A stretch of 64,000 nucleotides of DNA, from the NCBI RefSeq assembly GCF_009754945.1, contig NZ_WPIN01000005.1, positions 124,001 through 188,000 on the forward strand. Reading direction: 5' to 3'. The notes below the pieces were generated by a model. That model did not search any database. It was not told the origin of the DNA and saw only the letters and a program-made list of their open reading frames with translations. Positions 34,409-42,396 of this stretch are shown here, one piece after another. The position numbers and the translations under genes are program-made. The DNA comes from Spirosoma arboris. GTDB taxonomy: Bacteria > Bacteroidota > Bacteroidia > Cytophagales > Spirosomataceae. The stretch's first letter is position 1. Every line of letters starts with the position of its first letter.

Positions 34409-35781
34409 GCTTTTTTGTTGTTAATGTACCAGTCGCGGAAACTCTCGGCAGGTGGCTCGGGCATTTCACGCTGATTATACCACGGATTGAAGCGATTTTC
34501 GACCGTAACGGGCGCAAATCGTAACACACCCCGCCCTACTTTACCAGCCATCCGATACAGTCGGGGCGATTCCAGCACCGTGGCCATTGCCTTCATCGAC
34601 ACGGTTTTTGACGTTGGCCCGTAGCCTTCCTGCATAAGCACCTGGCGCCATTTGTAAAGCTGGTCATGGATGTCAATCTTCACCGGACACACGTTCGAAC
34701 ATGACCCACAAAGCGTTGATGCAAAGGGCAGATCGGCGTTCAGTTTCATATCCAGGTTGGGTGCCAGAATAGAGCCAATTGGCCCAGCCACAGCACTGTG
34801 GTAGCTATGCCCACCCGATCGCCGGTAAACTGGACACGTGTTCATGCAAGCCGCACACCGGATGCACTTGAGTGAATTTCGAAAATCAGGTCGGCCCAGT
34901 TGGCGACTGCGTCCGTTATCGACAATAACAATGTGCATTTCCTGGCCAGGTCGCGGGCGATGAAAATGGCTCGAAAACGTTGTGATAGGCTGCCCTGTTG
35001 CCGACCGAGCCAGTAATCGCAGGAAAACACCCAGATGCTCAGCACGGGGAATAATTTTTTCAAAACCCATAGCCGCAATATGCACATCGGCCAGATGAGC
35101 GCCCATATCAGCGTTGCCTTCGTTGGTACAAACGACAAATCCGCCGGTTTCGGCAATAGCGAAGTTGACACCCGTTAGAGCTACTTTTCGGGTCAGGAAC
35201 GTCTCGCGAAGGTGCTGACGAGCCGCTTCGGTCAAATATTGAGGATCGGTAGCGCCTTTTTCGGTACCGAGGTGTTCATGAAAAGTTTCGCCAACATCGG
35301 CCTTGGTCAAGTGAATGGCAGGCAAGACAATATGCGAAGGAGGTTCCTTTCGCATTTGCACGATGCGCTCGCCTAAGTCACTATCAATCACCTCAATACC
35401 ATGCCGTGTCAGATAATCATTGAGGTGGCACTCTTCGGTCAGCATCGACTTCGATTTGACCATTCGAGTGGCTCCAGCCTTTTGAATCAGGTCATGAATG
35501 ATGGCATTATGTTCAGCTCCATCAGTGGCCCAGTGAACTGTAATGCCGTTGCGTTTGGCGTTTTCTTCAAACTGCGCCAGTAAATCGTGCATGTTGGATA
35601 GCACATGATTTTTTATCTGCGAAGCTGCCTCACGCAACTGCTCCCACTCGGGTAGCTGGGCTACCGCACGGTCGCGTTTTGTGCGGACAAACCAAAGCGT
35701 TTCGTCGTGCCAATCGACCCTGGGTTCGTTTTTATTGAACTCAATGGCGGCATGAGCGTGATCTAGATTTAGCTGGTTCAT
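34405..35781 (-). CDS. lutB: Lactate utilization iron-sulfur protein B
   Basis: Iron-sulfur subunit of LutABC, 458 residues, which passes electrons from L-lactate oxidation. The N-terminal LUD-type domain contains FAIAETGGFVVCTNEGNADM. Two [4Fe-4S] clusters are supplied by CIRCAACMNTCPVY and CGSCSNVCPVK in the C-terminal half. Length and motif order are those of YkgF/LutB. It lies between lutA upstream and lutC downstream. A GTTTCAGG-type hairpin fills the lutA-lutB gap. Confidence 0.95.
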   Translation of the reverse strand: MNQLNLDHAHAAIEFNKNEPRVDWHDETLWFVRTKRDRAVAQLPEWEQLREAASQIKNHVLSNMHDLLAQFEENAKRNGITVHWATDGAEHNAIIHDLIQKAGATRMVKSKSMLTEECHLNDYLTRHGIEVIDSDLGERIVQMRKEPPSHIVLPAIHLTKADVGETFHEHLGTEKGATDPQYLTEAARQHLRETFLTRKVALTGVNFAIAETGGFVVCTNEGNADMGAHLADVHIAAMGFEKIIPRAEHLGVFLRLLARSATGQPITTFSSHFHRPRPGQEMHIVIVDNGRSRQLGRPDFRNSLKCIRCAACMNTCPVYRRSGGHSYHSAVAGPIGSILAPNLDMKLNADLPFASTLCGSCSNVCPVKIDIHDQLYKWRQVLMQEGYGPTSKTVSMKAMATVLESPRLYRMAGKVGRGVLRFAPVTVENRFNPWYNQREMPEPPAESFRDWYINNKKA

Positions 35782-35798
35782 GTTGGTTCAGGTTTCAA

Positions 35799-35860
35799 GT
35801 TTCATGTTCCACGTTTCAGACTGGTTGCTACTGACTAACCTGAAACTTGGAACATGAAAC
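35799..35860. repeat. Inverted repeat between lutA and lutB
   Basis: Arms 35799-35819 and 35840-35860 are 21 bp with one mismatch. The same words (GTTTCA, GTTCC, AAGTTTCAGGTTA) occur in the hairpin before pgi at 18509-18587. It sits 11 bp after the lutA stop and 17 bp before the lutB start on the minus strand. Confidence 0.8.
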
Positions 35861-35871
35861 CATTAACTTAT

Positions 35872-36612
35872 TTATACCGTAGCCGTCAGGATTTCGGCAA
35901 TGTGTTTAACCTGTACGTTCGAGTTGGCCCGCTTCAGTATACCTTCCATATGCATCAGGCACGACACGTCTACCCCTGTAATGTAGTGAACTCCATGACG
36001 GAGGTGGTCAGCCACGCGATCTTTACCCATCTTGGCTGATACAGCTTCTTCGGTCACGCAAAACGTACCACCGAAACCGCAGCATTCGTCACGCCGGTCG
36101 AGCTGAATCAATTCCAGATCTTTTACCAGATTAAGCAACTGGACTGGTTTAGAATAGGGAGGGGCAACCAGTTCTGACATTTGCGCCAAATGCAAGCCAC
36201 GCTGTCCGTGGCAACTCTGGTGCAACCCAACCCGATACGGAAATGTTGCTTCCAGAGTCGATATTTTGAGCACGTCTGTCAGGAATTCGGTGAGTTCGTA
36301 GATGCGCGAGCGAATCTCTGTAGCCGCTGTTTCATTGGTTCCATGCAGATGATGTTTGATGTGCAAGGTGCAACTTCCCGATGGAGAGACAATGTAATCG
36401 TATCCGGCAAAGTTGCTCACGAAATTATCATTACAACCACCAGTCAGGTGTTCGTAACCTGAGTTCGCCATTGGCTGACCGCAACAGGTTTGTTGTAACG
36501 GATACGCTACGTCGCAACCTACTTTCTCCAGCAATTTCAGCGTGGCAATGGCCACTTTCGGGTAAAACTGGTCGATGTAACAGGGAATAAATAAGCCAAC
36601 TTTCATATACAT
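35872..36612 (-). CDS. lutA: Lactate utilization protein A (CCG-domain oxidoreductase)
   Basis: Cys-rich subunit of LutABC, 246 residues. Two CCG domains are visible: YPLQQTCCGQPMANSGYEH near residue 40-60 and LDRRDECCGFGGTFCVTEE near 175-190. They bind a cluster of the heterodisulfide-reductase type. With LutB and LutC it oxidises L-lactate to pyruvate, which includes lactate made from L-lactaldehyde in L-rhamnose or L-fucose breakdown. Start at 36612 or the nearby ATG at 36606. It is the first gene of the lut operon. Confidence 0.95.
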   Translation of the reverse strand: MYMKVGLFIPCYIDQFYPKVAIATLKLLEKVGCDVAYPLQQTCCGQPMANSGYEHLTGGCNDNFVSNFAGYDYIVSPSGSCTLHIKHHLHGTNETAATEIRSRIYELTEFLTDVLKISTLEATFPYRVGLHQSCHGQRGLHLAQMSELVAPPYSKPVQLLNLVKDLELIQLDRRDECCGFGGTFCVTEEAVSAKMGKDRVADHLRHGVHYITGVDVSCLMHMEGILKRANSNVQVKHIAEILTATV

Positions 36613-37110
36613 TCAGGCTAACTACATGCCTTGCTGAGTTCGTTTGTATCAGCCTCTATTAATCCAATAAAAGCCTTTTCGAAAAATCCAGATCAGAGAT
36701 TACGGATGTCTGGTTATCTCGCACCTGCTCAGAACGAGACTCCTTACAAAAATAGGTCCTTTCCAGAACCTAACCTTTCCTGTACTCTCCTATAAAGTAA
36801 TTAAAAACAGCTAAAGTCATTATTTTTTATCTGTTCCAGGTTCCAGATAAGGCATAGATTCAACAGATAACTGTCGGTTCATGATTCATTTTACCTATGT
36901 TATCCTCCGTTCATGTAAGCCCCATCCGTAACGGATTTACTGGTTAATTCAGTTCTACTCCAAGCTACGTAACTCTGAAAGGGTTACAATCGCTCATTCT
37001 GCCGTGAGGTGAAGCTCACTCAAACCGGTAGATTTTAGCCTCTATCCGCTTGTGTGCGTAAGCAATGTCCTGCCTCAGAACTGAATACTTTCAAGAAAAC
37101 CACCTACAAA
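36613..37110. other. Divergent control region of lutABC and the second GH88 gene
   Basis: 498 bp with no credible gene between the start of lutA (minus) and the chosen start of the GH88 gene (plus), so promoters for both should lie here. One 13-bp odd palindrome, ATCCGTAACGGAT at 36924-36936, is a candidate operator. No TAnnTTTG box was placed with confidence. Confidence 0.4.
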
Positions 37111-38229
37111 ATGACTCATCTACTCAAGGCGAAACTACTGCTCAGTAGCCTCTTAATTAGCGGGTTATTCGCCTTTATTTCGGCCGATCCAAACGTCTTT
37201 GCGCCTGACTATATCAAAAATACTATGCTTAAGGTGGTAGACTGGCAACTGAAACACCCGAAGCACAAAACCACCGACTGGACCAACGGGGCCTTCTATG
37301 CGGGTGTATTTGCGGCTTACGAAACCACGAAATCGCCTGTAGTACTGGATTCACTGATGGCGATGGGTGAACGCACGGGTTGGCAACCCGGCTCCCGCTA
37401 TGATCATGCTGATGATATTGCCATCTGTCAGACCTACATCAATTTGTATCGACTCAAAAAAGATCGCCGGATGATTCAGCCTACGATTGATACGGTGCAG
37501 AAGCTGGGTCGTATTCCGGGCAAAGAGGTTAAAAATCACGGCATTACCTGGTGGTGGTGCGATGCACTGTTTATGGCTCCCCCTGTGCTGGGGCAGTTGG
37601 GTAACGAACTAAAAGACCCTTCCGCTTTTGCACTGAATGATTCGCTCTATAAACAAACGTATAAACTCCTGTACAATCAGGAAGAACACCTGTTTGCGCG
37701 GGATGCCAATTACCTCGTCAATGCAGCGGGCGAAGGCAAGCTGGAAAGCAATGGTAAAAAAATCTTCTGGTCTCGGGGTAATGGCTGGGTTATAGGTGGA
37801 CTGGCTCTCCTGTTACAGGAACTCCCTAAAAACTACCCTACTCGAAACTGGTATGTAACTATATACAAGCAGATGAGCGAACGGCTTATTGGCTTACAGC
37901 AAGCCGATGGCTTATGGCGATCCAGCCTGCTCGACCCCGATGCATATCCCGGTGGCGAAGGGAGTGGCTCTGGTTTCGACTGTTATGCGCTGGCCTGGGG
38001 AATCAATCAGGGAATTCTGGATAAGAAAACCTATTTACCTGTTGTTCAAAAGGCCTGGGCTGGTCTGAATACGCTGGTTTCGCCAGAAGGGCGCGTGGGT
38101 TGGGTCCAACCCATTGGCGGTGATCCTCGCCGTAACTTCAACGCAGATAGCTGGGAAGTATACGGTTCCGGCGCTTATCTGCTGGCCGGTTCCGAGGTAA
38201 TTAAAATCAAGGAATTAGTGAAGCGGTAA
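37111..38229 (+). CDS. GH88/GH105 family glycosidase (YteR-like)
   Basis: Exported hydrolase of 372 residues that removes unsaturated uronic acids from pectin/rhamnogalacturonan fragments. A signal peptide (KLLLSSLLISGLFAFISA) starts at the ATG at 37111; the longer frame from 37054 adds 19 unlikely residues. Motifs: SRYDHADDIAICQTYINLY, HGITWWWCDALFMAPPVLGQLG, FWSRGNGWVIGGLALLLQELP and the Gly-rich DAYPGGEGSGSGFDCYALAW. Closer to YteR/GH105 than the first gene at 29028. Divergent from lutABC and followed by a GntR-type regulator. Confidence 0.93.
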   Translation: MTHLLKAKLLLSSLLISGLFAFISADPNVFAPDYIKNTMLKVVDWQLKHPKHKTTDWTNGAFYAGVFAAYETTKSPVVLDSLMAMGERTGWQPGSRYDHADDIAICQTYINLYRLKKDRRMIQPTIDTVQKLGRIPGKEVKNHGITWWWCDALFMAPPVLGQLGNELKDPSAFALNDSLYKQTYKLLYNQEEHLFARDANYLVNAAGEGKLESNGKKIFWSRGNGWVIGGLALLLQELPKNYPTRNWYVTIYKQMSERLIGLQQADGLWRSSLLDPDAYPGGEGSGSGFDCYALAWGINQGILDKKTYLPVVQKAWAGLNTLVSPEGRVGWVQPIGGDPRRNFNADSWEVYGSGAYLLAGSEVIKIKELVKR

Positions 38230-38636
38230 TGAGTATGATATATCTCTGATGGCATATCCGAGAACGGTGATTTATAGCGCTGATCAACTACTTCCGAACG
38301 CACATTAAAATCATTAATTTTATGGCATCAATTGATCCAGCTCTGGCTATTCATTTGGTGCCATTTCACTTGGATAAATACAAAATCCTAAACCCGGCTT
38401 TATCAGTTTAGATACTTATTAATCTAGGCTTTTTGATGTTCACAACACTCTTTTCTACAATTAAACCAGATAGGCTGGCGTTTCGGTAACGTTACCGGCA
38501 ACGCTTGCATAAAAATAATCGGATATTTTCTTCTTTATATCTAGTATTTTTCAGAAGCTTATAGAAGTCATTAGCCATAAATAAGAATCGTCACTAAGAG
38601 CCATATCTCCAAATAATCCAGAAAATACCAAATACT
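38230..38636. other. Intergenic region upstream of the GntR-type regulator
   Basis: 407 AT-rich bp with no gene. It contains the perfect 14-bp palindrome at 38484-38497 (listed separately) followed by GGCAACGCTTGCAT. It presumably holds the regulator's promoter. Confidence 0.4.
38484..38497. promoter_or_regulatory. Candidate regulator operator, perfect 14-bp palindrome
   Basis: CGGTAACGTTACCG is fully palindromic, with the GTAACGTTAC core usual for LacI-type or similar dimeric regulators. It lies 139 bp upstream of the GntR/LacI-like hybrid regulator gene, so autoregulation is likely, though not shown. Confidence 0.5.
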
Positions 38637-39731
38637 ATGATAGCGAAACTTTCATCTCTGGTTCAGGGTCGCCGACAAACATACGGATTTGTCGATGTGG
38701 ATTGCAGTCCGTCAGTTCCGCTTTATAAACTTCAGTTTAACCCGAAAGACAAGACGCCTAAGTATAAGCAGATTGTCCAGTCAGTAATTACGGATATTGA
38801 ACGGGGGGTACTAAAAAACAATGAGCAACTTCCTTCCATCAGCGAGTTAAGCGTTGAATATTACCTGGCGCGCGACACCGTTGAAAAGGCTTACCGGGAA
38901 CTTCGGGAACAGGGCTACATAACGTCGGTGCAGGGCAAGGGCTACTATGTACAGACAGGAGCCGCTCCTAAACTGAAGATTCTTCTTATTTTTAATAAGC
39001 TTAGCTCTTACAAGAAAATCATTTATTACTCCTTCCTGAAAGCACTCGGCGATAAGGCAACCGTCGACCTTCAGATTCATCATTACAGTGCCTATCATTT
39101 TCGGGAAATAATCGAGAAGAATCTGGGCAAATACAACTATTATGTTGTGATGCCACATTTCACTCAGGATCTGGATAAAGCCAATTATATGCAAGTGCTT
39201 GAGTCCATCCCGACCAATGAACTGGTGCTACTCGATAGAGACGTCTCAGAATTGTCAGGTTCACCACTAAGCGTTTATCAGGACTTCGATAAGGACATTT
39301 GCGAAGCGTTGGAAAATGCACAGGATTTGCTGACTAAATACCGTCGGATGGTCCTTATTCTGCCCGGTGACGGTAACCATCCCGTTGAAATAGCGCATGG
39401 TTTTCGGGCTTTCTGTGTCAACTACAATAAGGAATTCTCGATTAAAGAGAATGCCATGAATGAAAGCTTGCAGGAGGGTACGGCCTATGTGGTTATCGAA
39501 GAAACCGATTTATCGGAAGTAGTCAAAAAAGTGCGCCAATCGAATTATGAACTAGGCCATGAAATCGGGATTATCTCGTTCAACGAAACGACGCTTAAAG
39601 AACTACTGAATATTACGGTAATCACCACCGATTTTGAAGCAATGGGCTATACTGCCGCTTCATTATTACTTGATAATAAACACATTAAAATCAAGAACCC
39701 ATTCTACATGATTCGGCGCGAATCGTTGTAA
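38637..39731 (+). CDS. GntR-family regulator with LacI-like sensor domain
   Basis: Transcription factor of 364 residues. The GntR winged helix (about 38-108) shows KYKQIVQSVITDIERGVLK, LPSISELSVEYYLARDTVEKAYRELREQGYI and VQGKGYYV. The C-terminal part (about 112-364) resembles periplasmic-binding-protein-like sensors of LacI regulators (ILLIFNKLSSYKKIIYYSF, ELVLLDRDVS, IGIISFNETTLKELL, TTDFEAMGYTAASLLL). This hybrid type in Bacteroidota controls sugar catabolism, for example the fucose regulator of Bacteroides. A sugar ligand such as rhamnose, fucose or a uronic acid fits the neighbouring hydrolases and lut operon, but this is inference. Confidence 0.88.
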   Translation: MIAKLSSLVQGRRQTYGFVDVDCSPSVPLYKLQFNPKDKTPKYKQIVQSVITDIERGVLKNNEQLPSISELSVEYYLARDTVEKAYRELREQGYITSVQGKGYYVQTGAAPKLKILLIFNKLSSYKKIIYYSFLKALGDKATVDLQIHHYSAYHFREIIEKNLGKYNYYVVMPHFTQDLDKANYMQVLESIPTNELVLLDRDVSELSGSPLSVYQDFDKDICEALENAQDLLTKYRRMVLILPGDGNHPVEIAHGFRAFCVNYNKEFSIKENAMNESLQEGTAYVVIEETDLSEVVKKVRQSNYELGHEIGIISFNETTLKELLNITVITTDFEAMGYTAASLLLDNKHIKIKNPFYMIRRESL

Positions 39732-39754
39732 TTGGTCATTATTCGTAGCCAGTT

Positions 39755-39804
39755 TATAAAAATAGAGGGGGCAGTTTCTTAAAACTGCCCCCTCTATTTT
39801 TATA
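39755..39804. terminator. Bidirectional terminator
   Basis: Perfect 23-bp arms (TATAAAAATAGAGGGGGCAG and onward) around a CTTA loop. It overlaps the stop codon of the converging DoxX gene and follows the regulator by 23 bp. Confidence 0.85.
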
Positions 39805-40162
39805 CCCACCGTCCATAAACGACGAAACCACAGAGCAGGAACAGGATTACGTTTAGCAAAACGTTCTGCTTCTCATCACGACGATAATGAATTACGCTGG
39901 CCGGTATCATAATCAGGCCTAAGCAAAGTGCGGCAATGGGCGTCAGAATTGGTAGTAGCTGCGTATACCACGGTACTAGTAAACCTACAACACCGATCAA
40001 TTCAGAAATTCCAATAAAGCGAATTAGTGGCGTGGACAAGTGCTCAACTCCCGTCTGCCCCATAGCAACCAGTTGATGAGCAGATCGGGTCGATTTCATC
40101 CATCCTGAATACATAAATGCAACAGCCAAAAAGGCTTGCGTAAACCAGAGTGCGCTATTCAT
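39800..40162 (-). CDS. DoxX family membrane protein
   Basis: Four-helix inner-membrane protein of 120 residues. It begins LWFTQAFLAVAFMYSGWMKS, where DoxX members have the conserved A-x-x-F-x-x-SGxxK pattern, and continues IRFIGISELIGVVGLLVPW. The C-terminal part is hydrophobic. DoxX-like proteins are linked to redox or thiol homeostasis in some species; here no function can be given. It follows the Crp-type regulator by 75 bp on the same strand. Confidence 0.85.
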   Translation of the reverse strand: MNSALWFTQAFLAVAFMYSGWMKSTRSAHQLVAMGQTGVEHLSTPLIRFIGISELIGVVGLLVPWYTQLLPILTPIAALCLGLIMIPASVIHYRRDEKQNVLLNVILFLLCGFVVYGRWV

Positions 40163-40237
40163 GATTGTGTTTGTTTATGTGTTCTGGCAGCAAAATTGAA
40201 CGTCGCTCAGACACAATCCTTTGACAATTATCAAAAA

Positions 40238-40807
40238 CTAAATTTGAGCGCGCATTCGGCTTAGGGTCTCGGGCGTCATGCCCAGATAAGAAGCCACCAT
40301 GCTCAATGGTACCCGCTGCACGAAGGTAGGATTCTGTGTCATCAGCGTTCGATATCGTTCTAAAGCCGTGGCAAAATGGAGTTCATCGAAGCGCTGTTGC
40401 ACAAGCAGAAGACCGTAATTAGCGAGGAGCCGCCCCATTCGTTCTAGTTCATGGTGCTGCTGGTAAAGCTTCTCTAAAGCTGAGTGCGAAATAGACCATA
40501 GTACCGAGGGTTCCAGCAATTCAACGCTACGCCGGTCGGGTTGTTGGGTAATGAAGCTGCTTATAGAAACCGCAAACTGACCTTCGGCACTCAGCCAATC
40601 GGTAATGTCTTTGCCATCCTTGTAGTAAAAAGTCCGGGTCAGGCCGGTTTCAATAAAGTAGATCGAGCGGCAAATCGTGTCGGGAGGCACTAGCACATGC
40701 CCCTTTCCGAACTCCAGTCGATGGAGTTCGGAAAATAGGGCTGATTCGCTTGTGGGCGATAAGGGCGTAAACTGACGAACGGTCTCAATAAATGGATTCC
40801 GTACCAT
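40238..40807 (-). CDS. Crp/Fnr family transcriptional regulator
   Basis: Regulator of 189 residues with an N-terminal cNMP-binding-type beta-roll (LVPPDTICRSIYFIETGLTRTFYYKDGKD pattern) and a C-terminal HTH (VPLSMVASYLGMTPETLSRMRAQ). The beta-roll lacks the cAMP-contact motif of E. coli Crp and no Fnr cysteines are present, so the ligand is unknown. This form is very common in Cytophagales. It starts 6 bp after the beta-lactamase-like gene, so the two are likely translated from one transcript. Confidence 0.9.
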   Translation of the reverse strand: MVRNPFIETVRQFTPLSPTSESALFSELHRLEFGKGHVLVPPDTICRSIYFIETGLTRTFYYKDGKDITDWLSAEGQFAVSISSFITQQPDRRSVELLEPSVLWSISHSALEKLYQQHHELERMGRLLANYGLLLVQQRFDELHFATALERYRTLMTQNPTFVQRVPLSMVASYLGMTPETLSRMRAQI

Positions 40808-40813
40808 AACCGC

Positions 40814-41863
40814 TCACTGAAAAAGAAAGTAGTCGTAAATCGTTCGGGTAACTTCGGCAATGGTTCGTTCACGAACGGGACCTTCTTTTTTAGATGATTT
40901 TACAAAGACCGAAATGGCGACGTGGCCCGCATCGCCCGGTAGCGTGATTATGCCTACATCACTGGCCGTTAGACCAATAGTTCCGGTTTTATGAAGTACT
41001 TCGGTATCGGGTGGCAGGGCACCTTTTAAGCGCGCAAGGCCTGTTTCGCAACGTTTCATAATGTCGAGCAGTAGGGTTTTGCTATCCGGTTTGAGCACTG
41101 GCTGAGTGTAGAGCTTCGTCAGGAGCAAAGTCATCGCTTCGGGCGTCGAGGTATCCCGAATGTCATTCTCAAAGGCAACATAACTGGCCTCCCGCGTTGC
41201 GGGCGTACTAAATTTTGCCAGCGAGTCGTAGCGGGCGGGCGACCATGCCTGATTGATATCCATCGGTATACCCACGCAGTCAGCAATGAGCCAGGCTGTT
41301 GGGCGATTCACTTGTAACCCTTCGACACCCAGGCGTTTCATGCAGGCATTCACAGCGGCAGGTCCACCCGCCAGACGCAGGCAAAGATCCGTGGCACTAT
41401 TGTCGCTAATCAGCAGCATCAGTTCAAGCAAACTTCTGACCGAGAGCGAAAGATCAGAATTTAGGGAATTGGGCCAGTTGAACCGCTCCGATAGCATACC
41501 GCTCCCCGGATGAAAATCTGTTTTGAGAATTGGCACCAGTTGAGCGAGCGTTATACTACCACTATCTACGCGTGACAGCAGTTGGGTCGCAATAGCCACT
41601 TTATACGAACTGGCCATCGGAAAATGGTCTTTCCCATTTTGGGTGATGGTTTTTCCACTTTCAAGATGCACCGCACAAATGCCCACTTTACCAGCCGATA
41701 GATTCGACAAACGAAATAGCTCCTGCTCTAATCGAACCGGCACCGTGAATGCTGGAGCAGGTGCCGGGGCAGTTGCCTTGCTCAATTTAGGTTTCTGAGC
41801 AATCCCCAGATGAGTACAAAAAAGAACAGAAAATGTGAGTAGATTGGTAGCTAGTTTCATCAA
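40814..41863 (-). CDS. Class A beta-lactamase-like serine hydrolase lacking Glu166
   Basis: Exported protein of 349 residues with a signal peptide (NLLTFSVLFCTHLGIAQ). It has the active-site S85-S-Y-K88, the S153-D-N155 motif and K292-T-G294 of serine beta-lactamases. The omega loop reads NRPTAWLIAD at 186-195. Aligned with the subclass A2 pattern ExxMxxD, the general-base Glu is a Thr (T189). It should therefore acylate but hydrolyse slowly, if at all, unless another residue takes over. It could be a penicillin-binding or sensor protein, or a weak hydrolase. Do not read it as a proven resistance gene. It lies in a same-strand cluster with RidA and Crp. Confidence 0.88.
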   Translation of the reverse strand: MMKLATNLLTFSVLFCTHLGIAQKPKLSKATAPAPAPAFTVPVRLEQELFRLSNLSAGKVGICAVHLESGKTITQNGKDHFPMASSYKVAIATQLLSRVDSGSITLAQLVPILKTDFHPGSGMLSERFNWPNSLNSDLSLSVRSLLELMLLISDNSATDLCLRLAGGPAAVNACMKRLGVEGLQVNRPTAWLIADCVGIPMDINQAWSPARYDSLAKFSTPATREASYVAFENDIRDTSTPEAMTLLLTKLYTQPVLKPDSKTLLLDIMKRCETGLARLKGALPPDTEVLHKTGTIGLTASDVGIITLPGDAGHVAISVFVKSSKKEGPVRERTIAEVTRTIYDYFLFQ

Positions 41864-41898
41864 TGAAGTCGTTTAGTTTTCAGCCTCTTAACAACCAC

Positions 41899-42351
41899 TC
41901 ATTTCTTTTGTGGCATGGCAGCGGTCATGGTCATTTCGACACTAGCCCCAAAGACCAGTTTGGCCACGCCCACTGTTGTTCGGGCAGGGTAAGCACCTTC
42001 TTTGAAGAACTTTTTGTAAACGGTGTTCATCTTCGCAAAGTCATCCATGTTGCTTAGGTACACCGTCACACTCACAACATCATCAAGCGACGCACCGGCA
42101 TCTTCCAAAATACCCTTAATGTTCTGGATCGTTTGTTCGGTTTCGGCTTCAACCCCGCCCGCAACTACTTTGGTGGTTTGCGGATCGGTACCTACTTGCC
42201 CAGAGACGAACAACAGGCCATTACTGATAACACCCATACTAAATGGATAGGGCATCGCGGGCGCTTTACGCGGCTTAACAATTTGTTTTTGTTGCCCCGA
42301 TACGGAAAAACTGATGCTGAAAACAAGGAGAGAGAGGACAAGATACTTCAT
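41899..42351 (-). CDS. RidA/YjgF family protein, exported
   Basis: RidA-fold protein of 150 residues. RidA enzymes hydrolyse reactive enamines and imines formed by PLP enzymes, normally in the cytosol. Here a signal peptide (KYLVLSLLVFSISFSVSGQ) precedes the domain. Motifs are PYPFSMGVISNGLLFVSGQVG, IQNIKGILEDAGASLDDVVSVTVYL and YPARTTVGVAKL, which includes the catalytic-type Arg. Periplasmic location is therefore likely. It lies between the hydrolase gene and the beta-lactamase-like gene. Confidence 0.92.
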   Translation of the reverse strand: MKYLVLSLLVFSISFSVSGQQKQIVKPRKAPAMPYPFSMGVISNGLLFVSGQVGTDPQTTKVVAGGVEAETEQTIQNIKGILEDAGASLDDVVSVTVYLSNMDDFAKMNTVYKKFFKEGAYPARTTVGVAKLVFGASVEMTMTAAMPQKK

Positions 42352-42396
42352 GATTATCAGGAGGTTATAAAATTAAAGATTACTAAAAAATCATAC

